A stretch of DNA of 64,000 nucleotides from Azospirillum griseum (GTDB taxonomy: Bacteria > Pseudomonadota > Alphaproteobacteria > Azospirillales > Azospirillaceae): NCBI RefSeq assembly GCF_003966125.1, contig NZ_RXMA01000001.1, positions 457,560-521,559 on the forward strand. The letters are read 5' to 3'. Below the pieces are notes generated by a model. It was given only the letters and a program-made list of their open reading frames with translations, was not told the DNA's origin and did not search any database. Numbering within the stretch: the stretch's first letter is position 1; every line of letters begins with the position of its first letter. Shown piece after piece: positions 54,545 to 64,000 of this stretch. Position numbers and translations under genes: made by a program.

Positions 54545-57250
54545 ATGATTTCTTCCATCACCCCGGTCACGATGCCCGCCGTTATGCGCCAAAGATTGGA
54601 AACGGATCAAAGCCCAGTCGCCTCTGGCGTGCGCAGGACAGTGACCGCCCTGGCCCTGGCGGCTGCGCTCGTGTTTCCGTCGGGTGGCGCGGTGTTGGCA
54701 ACCTCCCCCGCCGCCAAGCCGGTGGCACCGGCAGCGCGGTCGTCGATCAAGGTGGCGCTGGACGACAATTATCCGCCCTTCAGCTTCCGCGATGCCGAAG
54801 GCACCCATATGGGCATGCTGCAGGAATTGTGGGCACTCTGGTCGGAACGGACCGGGGTGGCGGTTGAGTTGATCGGCACAGACCTCAGCCTCGCCGTCAA
54901 GATGGTGGAGCAGGGCAAGGCCGACGTCATCGACACCATCTTCCGCACGCCCAGCCGCAACCGCAGCCTGGAATTCTCCGCCCCCTACGCGACGCTCGAC
55001 GTTCCGGTCTATTTCAACGCCGATCTCAGCGGCATCACCGGTCCGGCCTCGCTGCGCGGCTACACGGTGGGGGCCAAGAACGGCGACGCCTGCATCGATT
55101 GGCTCAACGACCAGGGCATCGTCAGCATCAGCCGCTACCCCAGCTTTGCCGCGCTGATCGACGCCGCTGTCCACAAGGACATCCTGGTCTTCTGCATCGA
55201 CGATCCGTCCGCCCGCCATTTCCTGACGAAATACGGCATTCAGGACCGCTTCCGCTACACCGACCCCCTCTACACCGGCGAATTGCATTGGGCGGTGCGC
55301 AAGGGGGAAAGCGCGCTGCACGCGCTCATCACCGAAGGATTCAACCGGATCACACCGGAGGAGCGCCGCGCCATCGAAGAGCGGTGGTATGGGCGCAAGA
55401 TCAACGGCGGCCTGGACGCCAACCGTCTGGCCCTGTTGAGCAAAATCCTGATCCCCCTGCTGGTCCTGGGGGCCGCGACGCTGGCCTGGAACGCCATTCT
55501 GCGCCGTCAGGTCGCCGCCAAGACCGAAAGCCTGCGCGAGGCGGTGAGCGCCCTGTCGGCCAGCGAGGACCGGTTCCGCACCATCTTCGACAACGTCAAC
55601 GACGCCATCTTCATCCATGATCTGGACAGCACCGGCATCATCCAGGTCAACCGGCGGATGATCGAAATGTACCGGCTGGGCGATCACCCCATGTCGGCGC
55701 TGGACATCGGCATGCTCAGTTCGGGTGTGGCCCCCTACACGCTGGACGACGCGGTCCTATGGGTGCGCAAGGCGGCGGCGGGGCAATCGCAGATCTTCGA
55801 ATGGCACGCCCGCACCCTGGACGGTGATCTGTTCTGGGTTGAAATCAGCATGCGCCGCGCCACGGTGGACGGCAACGACCGCCGATTGGTGGTGGTGGTG
55901 CGCGACATCTCCGAACGCAAGGCCGCGCAGGAGCGGATGGATTTCCTGTCGCATCACGATCCGCTGACCCTGCTGCCGAACCGCCTGTTGATCCAGGACC
56001 GCGCCGCCCAGGCGCTGGCCCGATCGGAACGCAACGGCCGGATGGTGACGCTGCTGGCCTGCGATCTGGACGAATTCCGCACCATCAACGATTCCCTAGG
56101 TCACGGCGTCGGCGACGCCCTGCTGCGCGCGGTGGCGGAGCGGTTGAAAACCTGCGTGCGCGACACCGACACCGTCAGCCGCACCGGCGGTGACGAGTTC
56201 CTGTTGCTGTTGTCGGGCCTGCCCGACGCCGACGCCGTGGTCGAAACCGTGGCCCTGCTGCACGAAACGCTCACCACGCCGTTCGACATCGATGGCCATG
56301 AATTGACCGTGACCCTGTCCACCGGCATCGCCATGTCCCCCGCCGATGGGCGCGATTTCCACACCCTGCTGAAAAACGCCGACATCGCCCTGCACCACGC
56401 CAAGGCCAGCGGGCGCAACACCCATCGTTTCTTCGCCGAGGCGATGAACGTGGAGGCGGTGGCCCACCTGTCCATCCGCAACGGCCTGCGCCGCGCGTTG
56501 GAGCGGGGAGAATTCCTGATTCACTACCAACCGCAAATCAGCCTCGACACCGGCAAGGTGATGGGGGCGGAGGCGCTGGTGCGCTGGAACCACCCGGAAC
56601 GCGGCATGATCCCGCCCGGTTCCTTCATCCCGATCGCCGAGGACAGCGGCCTGATCGTGCCCATCGGCGAATGGGTGCTGCGCGAAGCCTGCCGTCAGGC
56701 CGCGCAGTGGAGCGCAGCCGGGCTGCCGCTGACCGTCGCCGTCAATCTGTCGGCCCGCCAGCTCCAGCGCCCCGATCTGGCCGACACCGTCGTCGCCGCA
56801 CTGGCCGACAGCGGCCTCGACCCGCTGTTCCTGGAGCTGGAACTGACCGAATCGATGCTGATCGAGAACACCGACGTGGTTCTGGCCAACATCCGCAAGG
56901 TCAAGGCGCTCGGCGTGCAGCTCTCCATCGACGATTTCGGCACCGGCTATTCAAACCTCGCCTACATCGGCAAGCTGGCGGTGGACAAGCTGAAGATCGA
57001 CCGCTCCTTCATCCTGGATCTGTGCCGCAACCACGACAGCGCCCGCATCACCGCCGCCGTCATCCAGATGGCCCACAGCCTGAATCTGACCGCCGTCGCC
57101 GAAGGGGTTGAGGACGACGACACCGTGGCCCACCTGCGGCATCTGCGCTGCGACGTGGCCCAGGGCTATCATTTCGGTCGGCCCGGCCCCGCCGACGCGG
57201 TGGAGCGCATGGCCCGTCACGCCAACAGCGTGGCCGCTCCCGCCGCCTGA
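54545..57250 (+). CDS. Membrane receptor with solute-binding, PAS, GGDEF and EAL domains
   Basis: This 901-residue protein has a signal segment near residues 30-52 and a periplasmic type-3 solute-binding domain (about 66-285, SSIKVALDDNYPPFSFRDAE). A membrane span (297-318) and a PAS domain with DISERKAAQE (about 345-460) follow. The GGDEF domain has intact GGDEF near 548 and an RDTD I-site, and the EAL domain has intact AEALVRW near 675 and DDFGTGYSNLAYI. Both synthesis and breakdown of c-di-GMP appear possible. The ligand is probably an amino acid or similar small molecule, inferred from the domain family. Confidence 0.92.
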   Translation: MISSITPVTMPAVMRQRLETDQSPVASGVRRTVTALALAAALVFPSGGAVLATSPAAKPVAPAARSSIKVALDDNYPPFSFRDAEGTHMGMLQELWALWSERTGVAVELIGTDLSLAVKMVEQGKADVIDTIFRTPSRNRSLEFSAPYATLDVPVYFNADLSGITGPASLRGYTVGAKNGDACIDWLNDQGIVSISRYPSFAALIDAAVHKDILVFCIDDPSARHFLTKYGIQDRFRYTDPLYTGELHWAVRKGESALHALITEGFNRITPEERRAIEERWYGRKINGGLDANRLALLSKILIPLLVLGAATLAWNAILRRQVAAKTESLREAVSALSASEDRFRTIFDNVNDAIFIHDLDSTGIIQVNRRMIEMYRLGDHPMSALDIGMLSSGVAPYTLDDAVLWVRKAAAGQSQIFEWHARTLDGDLFWVEISMRRATVDGNDRRLVVVVRDISERKAAQERMDFLSHHDPLTLLPNRLLIQDRAAQALARSERNGRMVTLLACDLDEFRTINDSLGHGVGDALLRAVAERLKTCVRDTDTVSRTGGDEFLLLLSGLPDADAVVETVALLHETLTTPFDIDGHELTVTLSTGIAMSPADGRDFHTLLKNADIALHHAKASGRNTHRFFAEAMNVEAVAHLSIRNGLRRALERGEFLIHYQPQISLDTGKVMGAEALVRWNHPERGMIPPGSFIPIAEDSGLIVPIGEWVLREACRQAAQWSAAGLPLTVAVNLSARQLQRPDLADTVVAALADSGLDPLFLELELTESMLIENTDVVLANIRKVKALGVQLSIDDFGTGYSNLAYIGKLAVDKLKIDRSFILDLCRNHDSARITAAVIQMAHSLNLTAVAEGVEDDDTVAHLRHLRCDVAQGYHFGRPGPADAVERMARHANSVAAPAA

Positions 57251-57275
57251 ACGCCGCCCGCCCGCCGGTTGCGCC

Positions 57276-57599
57276 TTACGCGTGGCCGCCCGCCATGTGC
57301 AGGCTGACCACCCCGGCGACGATCAGACCGATGCCGACCACCTTCAGCACCGTCAGGCTTTCTCCGAAGACGAACACGCCGACGGCGGCGATGGCCGCCG
57401 TGCCCGCCGCCGACCAGATGGCGTAGGCAATGCCGACCTCGATGGTTTTCAACGCCTGGGCCAGCAGGGTGAAGGCGGCCCCATAACAACCGACCACGAC
57501 CAGCGCCGGCCACAGCCGGGTCATGCCGTCCGACATCTTCATGGCCGAGGTGCCGACGATTTCGAAAACGATCGCCACCAGCAGATACACCCAGCTCAT
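57276..57599 (-). CDS. Small multidrug resistance (SMR) family transporter
   Basis: The 107-residue product starts at ATG 57599 (MSWVYLLVAIVFEIVGTSAM); a GTG at 57611 is an alternative. Four hydrophobic spans and the essential Glu in AIVFEIVGTSAMK identify the EmrE/SugE group. AYAIWSAAGTAAIAAVGVFVFGESL is the usual third-span region. It exports cationic or guanidinium compounds as a dimer. It converges with the receptor gene and is divergent from lysK. Confidence 0.9.
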   Translation of the reverse strand: MSWVYLLVAIVFEIVGTSAMKMSDGMTRLWPALVVVGCYGAAFTLLAQALKTIEVGIAYAIWSAAGTAAIAAVGVFVFGESLTVLKVVGIGLIVAGVVSLHMAGGHA

Positions 57600-57746
57600 C
57601 ACCGCACCCACCGTTCAGGACCAAGCCGCCCAAGATGGCGATCCGGCCCACGCGCCGCAAGCCCTGCGGTTGACGGCAGGGACGCGCCGCCCTAGGGTTG
57701 TCGCCCTCTTTGGCAGTGTTTCTTTGGTGTGTGAAAGGGTCCGACG

Positions 57747-59315
57747 ATGACCGGTGAGCGGGATTTGGCGTTGCAGGCGAAGGCTTGGCCGTTTGAGGAG
57801 GCGCGCAAACTGGTGGCGCGCTTTGCCAAAACGCCGCCCGCCAAAGGCTATGTCCTGTTCGAGACCGGTTATGGCCCGTCGGGCCTGCCGCATCTCGGCA
57901 CCTTCGGCGAGGTGGCGCGCACCAGCATGGTCCGCCGCGCCTTCCAGTCGATGAGCGACATCCCGACCAAGCTGTTCTGTTTCTCCGACGACATGGACGG
58001 GCTGCGCAAGGTCCCCGACAACATCCCCAACAAGGAGTTGATCGCCGCCAACATCGGCAAGCCGCTGACCCAGGTGCCCGACCCGTTCGGCACGCACGAC
58101 AGCTTTGGCGCGCACAACAACGCCCGGCTGCGCGCCTTCCTGGACAGCTTCGGTTTCGAGTATGAGTTCCAATCCTCGACCGACTGGTACAAGTCCGGCC
58201 GCTTCGACGCCGCCCTGCTGGGCGTGCTGCGCCATTACGACGCGGTGATGGACGTCATGCTGCCGACGCTGGGGGCCGAACGTCAGGCGACCTACAGCCC
58301 CTTCCTGCCGGTGTCGCCCTCCACCGGCCGGGTGCTCCAGGTCCCGATGCTGGAGCGCAACCCCGACGCCGGAACCGTGGTGTTCCAGGACGAGGACGGC
58401 AAAAAGGTCGAGCTGCCCGTCACCGGCGGCCATGTGAAGCTGCAATGGAAGCCCGACTGGGGCATGCGCTGGTTCGGCCTGGGCGTCGATTACGAGATGT
58501 ACGGCAAGGATCTGATTCCGTCGGCCGAACTGGCCGGGAAGATCTGCCGCATCCTGGGCGGCACGCCGCCGGAGGGCTTCAATTACGAACTCTTCCTCGA
58601 CGACAAGGGGCAGAAGATCTCCAAATCGAAGGGCAACGGCCTGACGATGGAGGAATGGCTGGCCTACGCCCCGCAGGAAAGCCTCGCGCTCTACATGTTC
58701 CAAAAGCCGAAATCGGCCAAGCGGCTGTATTTCGACGTCATCCCGCGCGCGGTCGATGAGTATCTGACCTTCGTGGACAAGGTCCATGGCGAGGAACCGG
58801 CCCGCAAGCTGGAAAACCCCGCCTGGCACATCCATGGCGGCCAGCCGCCCGTCGTGCGCTCCGACGTGTCGTTCAACCTGCTGCTCAATCTGGCCGGTGC
58901 GGCGAACGCCGAAACCACCGAGGTGATGTGGGGCTTCATCCGCCGCTACGCGCCCGACGCCACGCCGGAGAACAGCCCGTTCCTGGACAGCCTGATCGGC
59001 TACGCCGTCCGCTACTACCAGGACCATGTGAAGCCGACCAAGCGGTTCCGCGCCCCGACCGACGCCGAACGCGCCGCACTCGACGCCCTGCTGGTCACGC
59101 TGGACAAGCTGCCCGCCGACGCCAAGGCCGACGTGATCCAAAACGAGGTGTTCGAGGTGGGCAAGGCCCACGGCTTCACCGAACTGCGCGCCTGGTTCCA
59201 GGCGTTGTACGAGGTGTTGCTCGGCCAGACCACCGGGCCGCGCATGGGATCCTTCATCCAGCTTTACGGCGTGGCGGAAACCAAGGCGCTGATCCGCGAA
59301 AAGCTGGCGGTCTGA
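57747..59315 (+). CDS. lysK: Class I lysyl-tRNA synthetase
   Basis: This 522-residue enzyme is of the class I type found in archaea and many alphaproteobacteria, unrelated to the class II LysS of E. coli. The HIGH-like motif reads [13 protein letters not shown] and the KMSKS loop KISKSKGNG. The ETGYGPSG opening, [10 protein letters not shown] end and length all match. AAGGG precedes the ATG. It charges tRNA-Lys in the cytosol. It is monocistronic with its own terminator. Confidence 0.95.
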   Translation: MTGERDLALQAKAWPFEEARKLVARFAKTPPAKGYVLFETGYGPSGLPHLGTFGEVARTSMVRRAFQSMSDIPTKLFCFSDDMDGLRKVPDNIPNKELIAANIGKPLTQVPDPFGTHDSFGAHNNARLRAFLDSFGFEYEFQSSTDWYKSGRFDAALLGVLRHYDAVMDVMLPTLGAERQATYSPFLPVSPSTGRVLQVPMLERNPDAGTVVFQDEDGKKVELPVTGGHVKLQWKPDWGMRWFGLGVDYEMYGKDLIPSAELAGKICRILGGTPPEGFNYELFLDDKGQKISKSKGNGLTMEEWLAYAPQESLALYMFQKPKSAKRLYFDVIPRAVDEYLTFVDKVHGEEPARKLENPAWHIHGGQPPVVRSDVSFNLLLNLAGAANAETTEVMWGFIRRYAPDATPENSPFLDSLIGYAVRYYQDHVKPTKRFRAPTDAERAALDALLVTLDKLPADAKADVIQNEVFEVGKAHGFTELRAWFQALYEVLLGQTTGPRMGSFIQLYGVAETKALIREKLAV

Positions 59316-59332
59316 TCCACCCGCTCAAACAC

Positions 59333-59376
59333 ACGCCGCTCACTCCGGATCACAACGGGGTGAGCGGCGTTTTTTG
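59333..59376 (+). terminator. Rho-independent terminator of lysK
   Basis: ACGCCGCTCAC pairs perfectly with GTGAGCGGCGT and is followed by six T residues, 18 bases after the stop. Confidence 0.92.
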
Positions 59377-59937
59377 TTGCGCGCGGCGCACGCGTGATCC
59401 GTAAAATTCCAATCGTCTCATTCAGTCTCCTCTTGCAACCCAGAGAAACATTTTCCACAATCCGAATATACCATGTGAACAGGCTGTCAACAATTTCGAC
59501 AAAACCGTTTTATCGGAATGTGCGTTTTCTGATTTTTTGTTTCCCTGATTGTTTACACCGCCATCTCTCCTTGGTTTGGCTATGCATTGAGCGGCACGTT
59601 GCCTTTTTGCATGCAAATTGTGCACAGCAAGCCTTTTTCCTCCCCCGGCCATGCGGTCATTGCACCGCACCAATTCGAAAAGGCTGGTACCGCTAACACG
59701 GCATTCCCCGTATTCTCTGCCGCGTTACTGCATTTTGCAGTGCGTTTCCTCCCTAGACTTCAAAGGCCGCGCCCTTCCGGGCTGCGGCCTTTTTTTCTGC
59801 CCGCCTCCCTGCCATTGACCGATCCAAGATTCATCGCGGGCCTGTGACCGCGATCACACGCGCTTTTGCCTAAAATGCGCGACAATTTGGATCAATCGCC
59901 ACACCGTATGGAACCGGAGCCAGGGGAGCGTTCCAGG
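59377..59937. other. 560-base AT-richer gap without a protein gene
   Basis: Composition drops well below the neighbours in 59400-59640. A 100-codon frame at 59394-59696 crosses it but has no ribosome site or protein-like composition. The 3' part (59727-59796) carries two stem-loops and a strong terminator with no gene in front of it, suggesting a small RNA. A predicted sigma-70 site was not convincingly found. Confidence 0.5.
59727..59796 (+). ncRNA. Candidate small RNA with anti-Shine-Dalgarno loop and terminator (3' part)
   Basis: A hairpin ACTGCA/TGCAGT (59727-59741) is followed by an unpaired stretch with TTTCCTCCCT (59745-59754). Then comes a terminator stem AAAGGCCGCGCCC / GGGCTGCGGCCTTT with one bulge, ending in seven T residues (59790-59796). 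Pyrimidine CCTCC loops between hairpins are typical of alphaproteobacterial trans-acting sRNAs that pair with ribosome sites. The 5' end is not defined and probably lies upstream of 59727. Confidence 0.5.
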
Positions 59938-60852
59938 ATGCCGTCCGACCAACCGCCGTTCGCGCGCCACCACCGCACCGCCCAGGTTCTGGTCAGCACC
60001 TTTCAGGAGGCGCTGGAACCGCAATTCGCGACCAAGGGCGCGCTGACCCGCGAGGAGTTCAACCGCGCCATGGGGTTGATGATGGCGCACTGGCCCTCGG
60101 TGCTGCCGCTGTTCGCGAACATCTGCCAATCCTGCACGATGGCCTCCTCCTGCGGATCCTGCGGCACCGGCGGTTGCGGCAAGGACGACAGCCCCCGCGT
60201 GGTGTTCAAGCCCGACGGGCGGCGGCGCGATTTCGTCACCCGGCTAATGTTCTCCACCGTGCTGCTGAAGGTGCCGGAAACCGTCGATCCCATCAGCGGC
60301 GAGGTGTTTCCCCAGGTCATCGCGTCGGGCCTGCAAACCAGCATCAGCGGTCTGTTCTATGAAAAGGAGTGGGAGGCGCTGAACGCCAACGCTCTGACCA
60401 TCTACAACCAGATCGGCACCGACCATGACGAGGAGATTTGGAACCGCATCAGCCACCAGGATTCGCTGGCCGTGCTGGTCGACACCATGTTCGTCCGGGT
60501 GATGCTGCGTTTCCGCCAGTTCCACCAACAACGGCAAACCTTCATGCGGCGGATGACCGATCTGCTGCGCGACAAGCGCTTCATCTTCGGCAACAGCCAT
60601 TTCGACACGCTGTTCGACACCATGTTCGGACGTCTGCGCGACAGCCTGCGCAGCGAGCTGGACCGCGCCCGCGTGGACATCCACTACGGCGAAGGCACAT
60701 CCGACAATCTGATGCGGATTTTCGACCAGTTTGACAAACACCGGATGGAGCAGTCCCAACCCATCCAGCTGGTGGGCGGTCGCCGCGCACCGCGTCCGAT
60801 GCTGGCGCAACGCCCGATGCTGGGGGCCACCCCGGCGGCCAAACGGCGATGA
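59938..60852 (+). CDS. Conserved-looking hypothetical with N-terminal cysteine cluster
   Basis: The product is 304 residues from ATG 59938 (MPSDQPPFARHHR), with GGGGAG upstream. Five cysteines lie within 18 residues (C63, C66, C72, C75, C80: NICQSCTMASSCGSCGTGGC), suggesting a metal or Fe-S site. The rest is mainly helical (about 120-270, FVRVMLRFRQFHQQRQTFMR) without membrane spans. The C-terminus is Arg/Pro-rich. Function is unknown. It is followed by the DUF2336 gene 118 bases later on the same strand. Confidence 0.7.
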   Translation: MPSDQPPFARHHRTAQVLVSTFQEALEPQFATKGALTREEFNRAMGLMMAHWPSVLPLFANICQSCTMASSCGSCGTGGCGKDDSPRVVFKPDGRRRDFVTRLMFSTVLLKVPETVDPISGEVFPQVIASGLQTSISGLFYEKEWEALNANALTIYNQIGTDHDEEIWNRISHQDSLAVLVDTMFVRVMLRFRQFHQQRQTFMRRMTDLLRDKRFIFGNSHFDTLFDTMFGRLRDSLRSELDRARVDIHYGEGTSDNLMRIFDQFDKHRMEQSQPIQLVGGRRAPRPMLAQRPMLGATPAAKRR

Positions 60853-60970
60853 GCGCGCGCACCGCAATTAGGCGAACGTTAACCGGATCGGCCAAGCATG
60901 GCTTTATGACGATTCCCGTTCCCGATTCCTGCGCTGCATGGTCCGTCGGCCGGTCAGAGGAGACCGCGCG

Positions 60971-62212
60971 ATGACGGCCCGGCGCATCCCCGCCCCCGAA
61001 TCACGCCGCACGGATGACACCGCCACGCGCGACGAACGGGGCGTTGCGCCTGAATTGCTGTCCTACCTGTTTGACGCCCCCGAGGTTCCGGCCCCCATCA
61101 CCCCCGCCTCGGCCCCGACCGCAACCACCGGCCTTGCCGTCCGCACCGCCGGTCAGCGGGTGGCCGACGCGCTGGTCGAAACGCGGCTGGCTGGAACAGG
61201 CGACGCCGATCTGCGCGCCTCGCTGGCCCGCACGCTGTGCCGCCTGTTGCCCGATCTGCCCCCGGCGGGGGCCGACGCCGTCACCAATCTGGCCATCCGC
61301 GCGCTGGAGCAACTGGCCCGCGACCACATCACCCGCGTGCGCGAGGCGCTGGCGACCGCGATCAAGGATGTGGCCTGCGCCCCGCCCAGCGTCGTGCGCA
61401 CCCTGGCCCGCGATGTGGAGCGCACGGTGGCCGAGCCGGTGCTGCGCTGCTGCGCGGCGTTGACCGACGAGGATCTGCTCGACATCGTCGCGGCGGAGCC
61501 GGCGGGCTGGGCCTTGGCCGCGATCGCCCGACGCCACCGGGTGGGCGCGCCGCTGGCCGACGCCATCGCGGGCAGCGGCGACGCCACCGCCACCGGCATC
61601 CTGCTCGACAATTCCGGCGCGGTGATCGCCGAACCGACCCTGGAACGGCTGGCCGCCATGGCCGAACAGCACCCGGAATGGCGGGACAAGCTGGCCCGCC
61701 GCCCGGCCCTGCCCCGCCGTCTGGCGGTGCGGCTGGCCGATTTCGTCGATGTGACGGTGATGGAAACCCTGCGCCGCACCGATTTCGACGACGCCACGGT
61801 GGCGGAGATCGCCGCCGCCACCCGCCGCCGCATCGATTGGGCCGAAGACCGCGACTCGGGCGACAGCCCCGAGCGGCGCGCGGTCCGCCTGCACCGCCAA
61901 GGCAAGCTGGACGACGCCGCGATGGGCGACGCGCTGTCCTGGAACGAGACCGGCTTCGTCCAGGCCGCGTTGACGCTGCGCGCCCGCGTGGCCCCGGAGG
62001 TGGTCACGCGCATCCTGACCGCGCAGGATGCCCACGCGGTGACGGCGCTGGTCTGGCGGGCCGGGTTTTCGATGCGTTGCGCCATGCAGGTGCAGGCGCG
62101 CGCGGCCGGAATTGCTCCACGCGCCATGCTGAACGCCCGCGATGGCCGAAACTACCCGCTCAACCCGACGGAAATGACCCGCCGCCTGCAACGCTACGGC
62201 GTGCCGGGCTGA
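60971..62212 (+). CDS. DUF2336 domain protein
   Basis: The 413-residue product starts at ATG 60971 (MTARRIPAPESRR), with AGAGGAGA upstream. It is entirely alpha-helical in appearance with HEAT-like short repeats. ALTDEDLLDIVAAEPAGWAL and AIARRHRVGAPLADAIAGSG match the DUF2336 pattern, a family largely confined to alphaproteobacteria. The first 70 residues are Pro/Ala-rich. Role unknown; the family is suspected in regulation. Confidence 0.8.
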   Translation: MTARRIPAPESRRTDDTATRDERGVAPELLSYLFDAPEVPAPITPASAPTATTGLAVRTAGQRVADALVETRLAGTGDADLRASLARTLCRLLPDLPPAGADAVTNLAIRALEQLARDHITRVREALATAIKDVACAPPSVVRTLARDVERTVAEPVLRCCAALTDEDLLDIVAAEPAGWALAAIARRHRVGAPLADAIAGSGDATATGILLDNSGAVIAEPTLERLAAMAEQHPEWRDKLARRPALPRRLAVRLADFVDVTVMETLRRTDFDDATVAEIAAATRRRIDWAEDRDSGDSPERRAVRLHRQGKLDDAAMGDALSWNETGFVQAALTLRARVAPEVVTRILTAQDAHAVTALVWRAGFSMRCAMQVQARAAGIAPRAMLNARDGRNYPLNPTEMTRRLQRYGVPG

Positions 62213-62277
62213 CCCTTGAGGCCTTGCGGCGGGACCCTTGCCCCACCGCTCCCCCGGCACCACCGTTGCTTCTGGGT

Positions 62278-62718
62278 TTACGGTGTGCCGACGCGGCGCA
62301 GGGCGCGGTTTCCGTGCGGCACGACGCCCGCCTCCGGCATCGGGGTCGCCGGGTCGCGGTAATAGGGTTGATCGGTCGTGTCCTTGTAGGCTTCCGCCGG
62401 GGTGACGATCTGCTCGCCGGTGCCGCCGTCGAACGCGACCACCGCCTGCTTGCGCGCCTCCAGGCAGGCCAGACGCTTTTGCGCGACCACCGGATCCTCC
62501 TTGCCGTCCAGCGTGACCAGCGGCAGCAGCCAATCGGCGCGCTGGCCGTCGGGGATCGCGGTGAAGACATAGGTGGACAGCGTGCGGCAGCCCGCCGCGT
62601 CGGTCGCCGTGGCGGTTTCCAGCGCCGTCTTGTAATCCGCGACGGATTGTCCCATCGCCACACCGGCGACCAGCGCCAACGGCAAGGACAGGGACAGAAT
62701 GGGGATGATGCGGGACAT
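62278..62718 (-). CDS. Small exported hypothetical protein
   Basis: The 146-residue product has a clear signal peptide (MSRIIPILSLSLPLALVAGV, cut near AMGQ) and AGAAGG before the ATG. The mature part has two cysteines (GCRTLSTYVF and LACLEARKQ), possibly a disulphide, and a C-terminal region rich in Asp/Pro. No domain is recognised. It is convergent with the DUF2336 gene and divergent from mdh. Confidence 0.7.
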   Translation of the reverse strand: MSRIIPILSLSLPLALVAGVAMGQSVADYKTALETATATDAAGCRTLSTYVFTAIPDGQRADWLLPLVTLDGKEDPVVAQKRLACLEARKQAVVAFDGGTGEQIVTPAEAYKDTTDQPYYRDPATPMPEAGVVPHGNRALRRVGTP

Positions 62719-62951
62719 CGCGATGCCTTCTCTCGTGCCAGATCAAACGGTTCGCCCGGTTGGCTCCCGGTGCGGGACCAACCCTGTTCTGTACGTATAG
62801 TGCCGATCTTTGCCGTCGGGTGAAACGAAGATCCGGCGTGCGGCGCAATGCGGCACTGTTGCGCGTGCGTCCGGGCTTGCTCTCTGCGTCAAAACGCGCT
62901 ACCTACGCTTCCGAAATCTCGGGGCGCTGGATCCCTAAGACGTTAGAATGA

Positions 62952-63980
<1,029 letters not shown>

Positions 63981-64000
63981 CGGCACCGCTGTCCCGCGCG

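Noticed and set aside
59394..59696. 100-codon ORF in the AT-rich gap after lysK
   Set aside because: It has no ribosome site, mixed hydrophobic/Cys-rich composition without pattern, and starts in the lysK terminator region. A non-coding gap with a candidate sRNA fits better.

Overview
The window is high-GC chromosomal DNA from an alphaproteobacterium, most probably of the Rhodospirillales/Azospirillales. Supporting signs are a class I lysyl-tRNA synthetase, the ppiC-argJ-mutT block divergent from secA, a DUF2336 protein, several c-di-GMP and chemotaxis proteins, and class-typical core genes (mdh, recQ, kup). About 65 genes can be supported. Many other long open frames are GC-rich shadows of these genes.

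Layout. 1-1.7 kb: the 3' end of an IS1595-type transposase, then a lower-GC DUF3800 gene, which together look like an acquired patch. 1.8-7.5 kb: an aromatic (homogentisate) catabolism cluster with fahA and hmgA, a divergent MarR regulator, paaY, and a flavoprotein hydroxylase followed by a small DUF2783 protein. Two matching operator-like sequences sit exactly between the -35 and -10 boxes of the hmgA and hydroxylase promoters. 7.6-11.5 kb: a small hypothetical gene, a BaiN/HI0933-type flavoprotein and a bifunctional PBP1A. 11.6-15.5 kb: a phage-shock locus with pspF divergent from a perfect sigma-54 promoter, a 47-residue membrane protein, pspABC and a lipase-like hydrolase.

15.6-21.3 kb: a tiny membrane protein, a pair of membrane/coiled-coil genes of unknown function, a REC-GGDEF response regulator, kup and a PilZ-like protein. 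21.4-26.8 kb: an isolated tssL-tssM-tagF block with a short TssM, followed by an AT-rich element bounded by 31-bp perfect inverted repeats and an OmpA-like protein. 26.9-29.6 kb: an orphan TRAP solute-binding protein, a second copy of the membrane/coiled-coil pair, and tRNA-Thr(CGT). 29.7-40.2 kb: recQ, a tiny basic-peptide ORF, mutT-argJ-ppiC, secA, a FliL-like protein and a DEAD-box helicase.

40.4-49.9 kb: small Cys-rich and lipoprotein genes, an aspartate-semialdehyde-dehydrogenase-like protein that has lost its catalytic Cys and His, a LysR/quinone-oxidoreductase pair, a beta-hydroxyacid dehydrogenase with TerB, an AEC transporter, a chemoreceptor and an orphan protein. 50-64 kb: a DinG-like helicase, mtgA, a GAF protein, a solute-binding/PAS/GGDEF/EAL receptor, an SMR transporter, lysK, an AT-rich gap with a candidate sRNA, a Cys-cluster protein, DUF2336, a small exported protein and mdh.

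No CRISPR array, rRNA or complete prophage is visible. The best candidates for something undescribed are the duplicated membrane/coiled-coil gene pairs with a shared C-terminal module, the Asd pseudoenzyme, the compact tssL-tssM-tagF block, the spacer-located operators of the homogentisate regulon, and the candidate sRNA near 59.7 kb.
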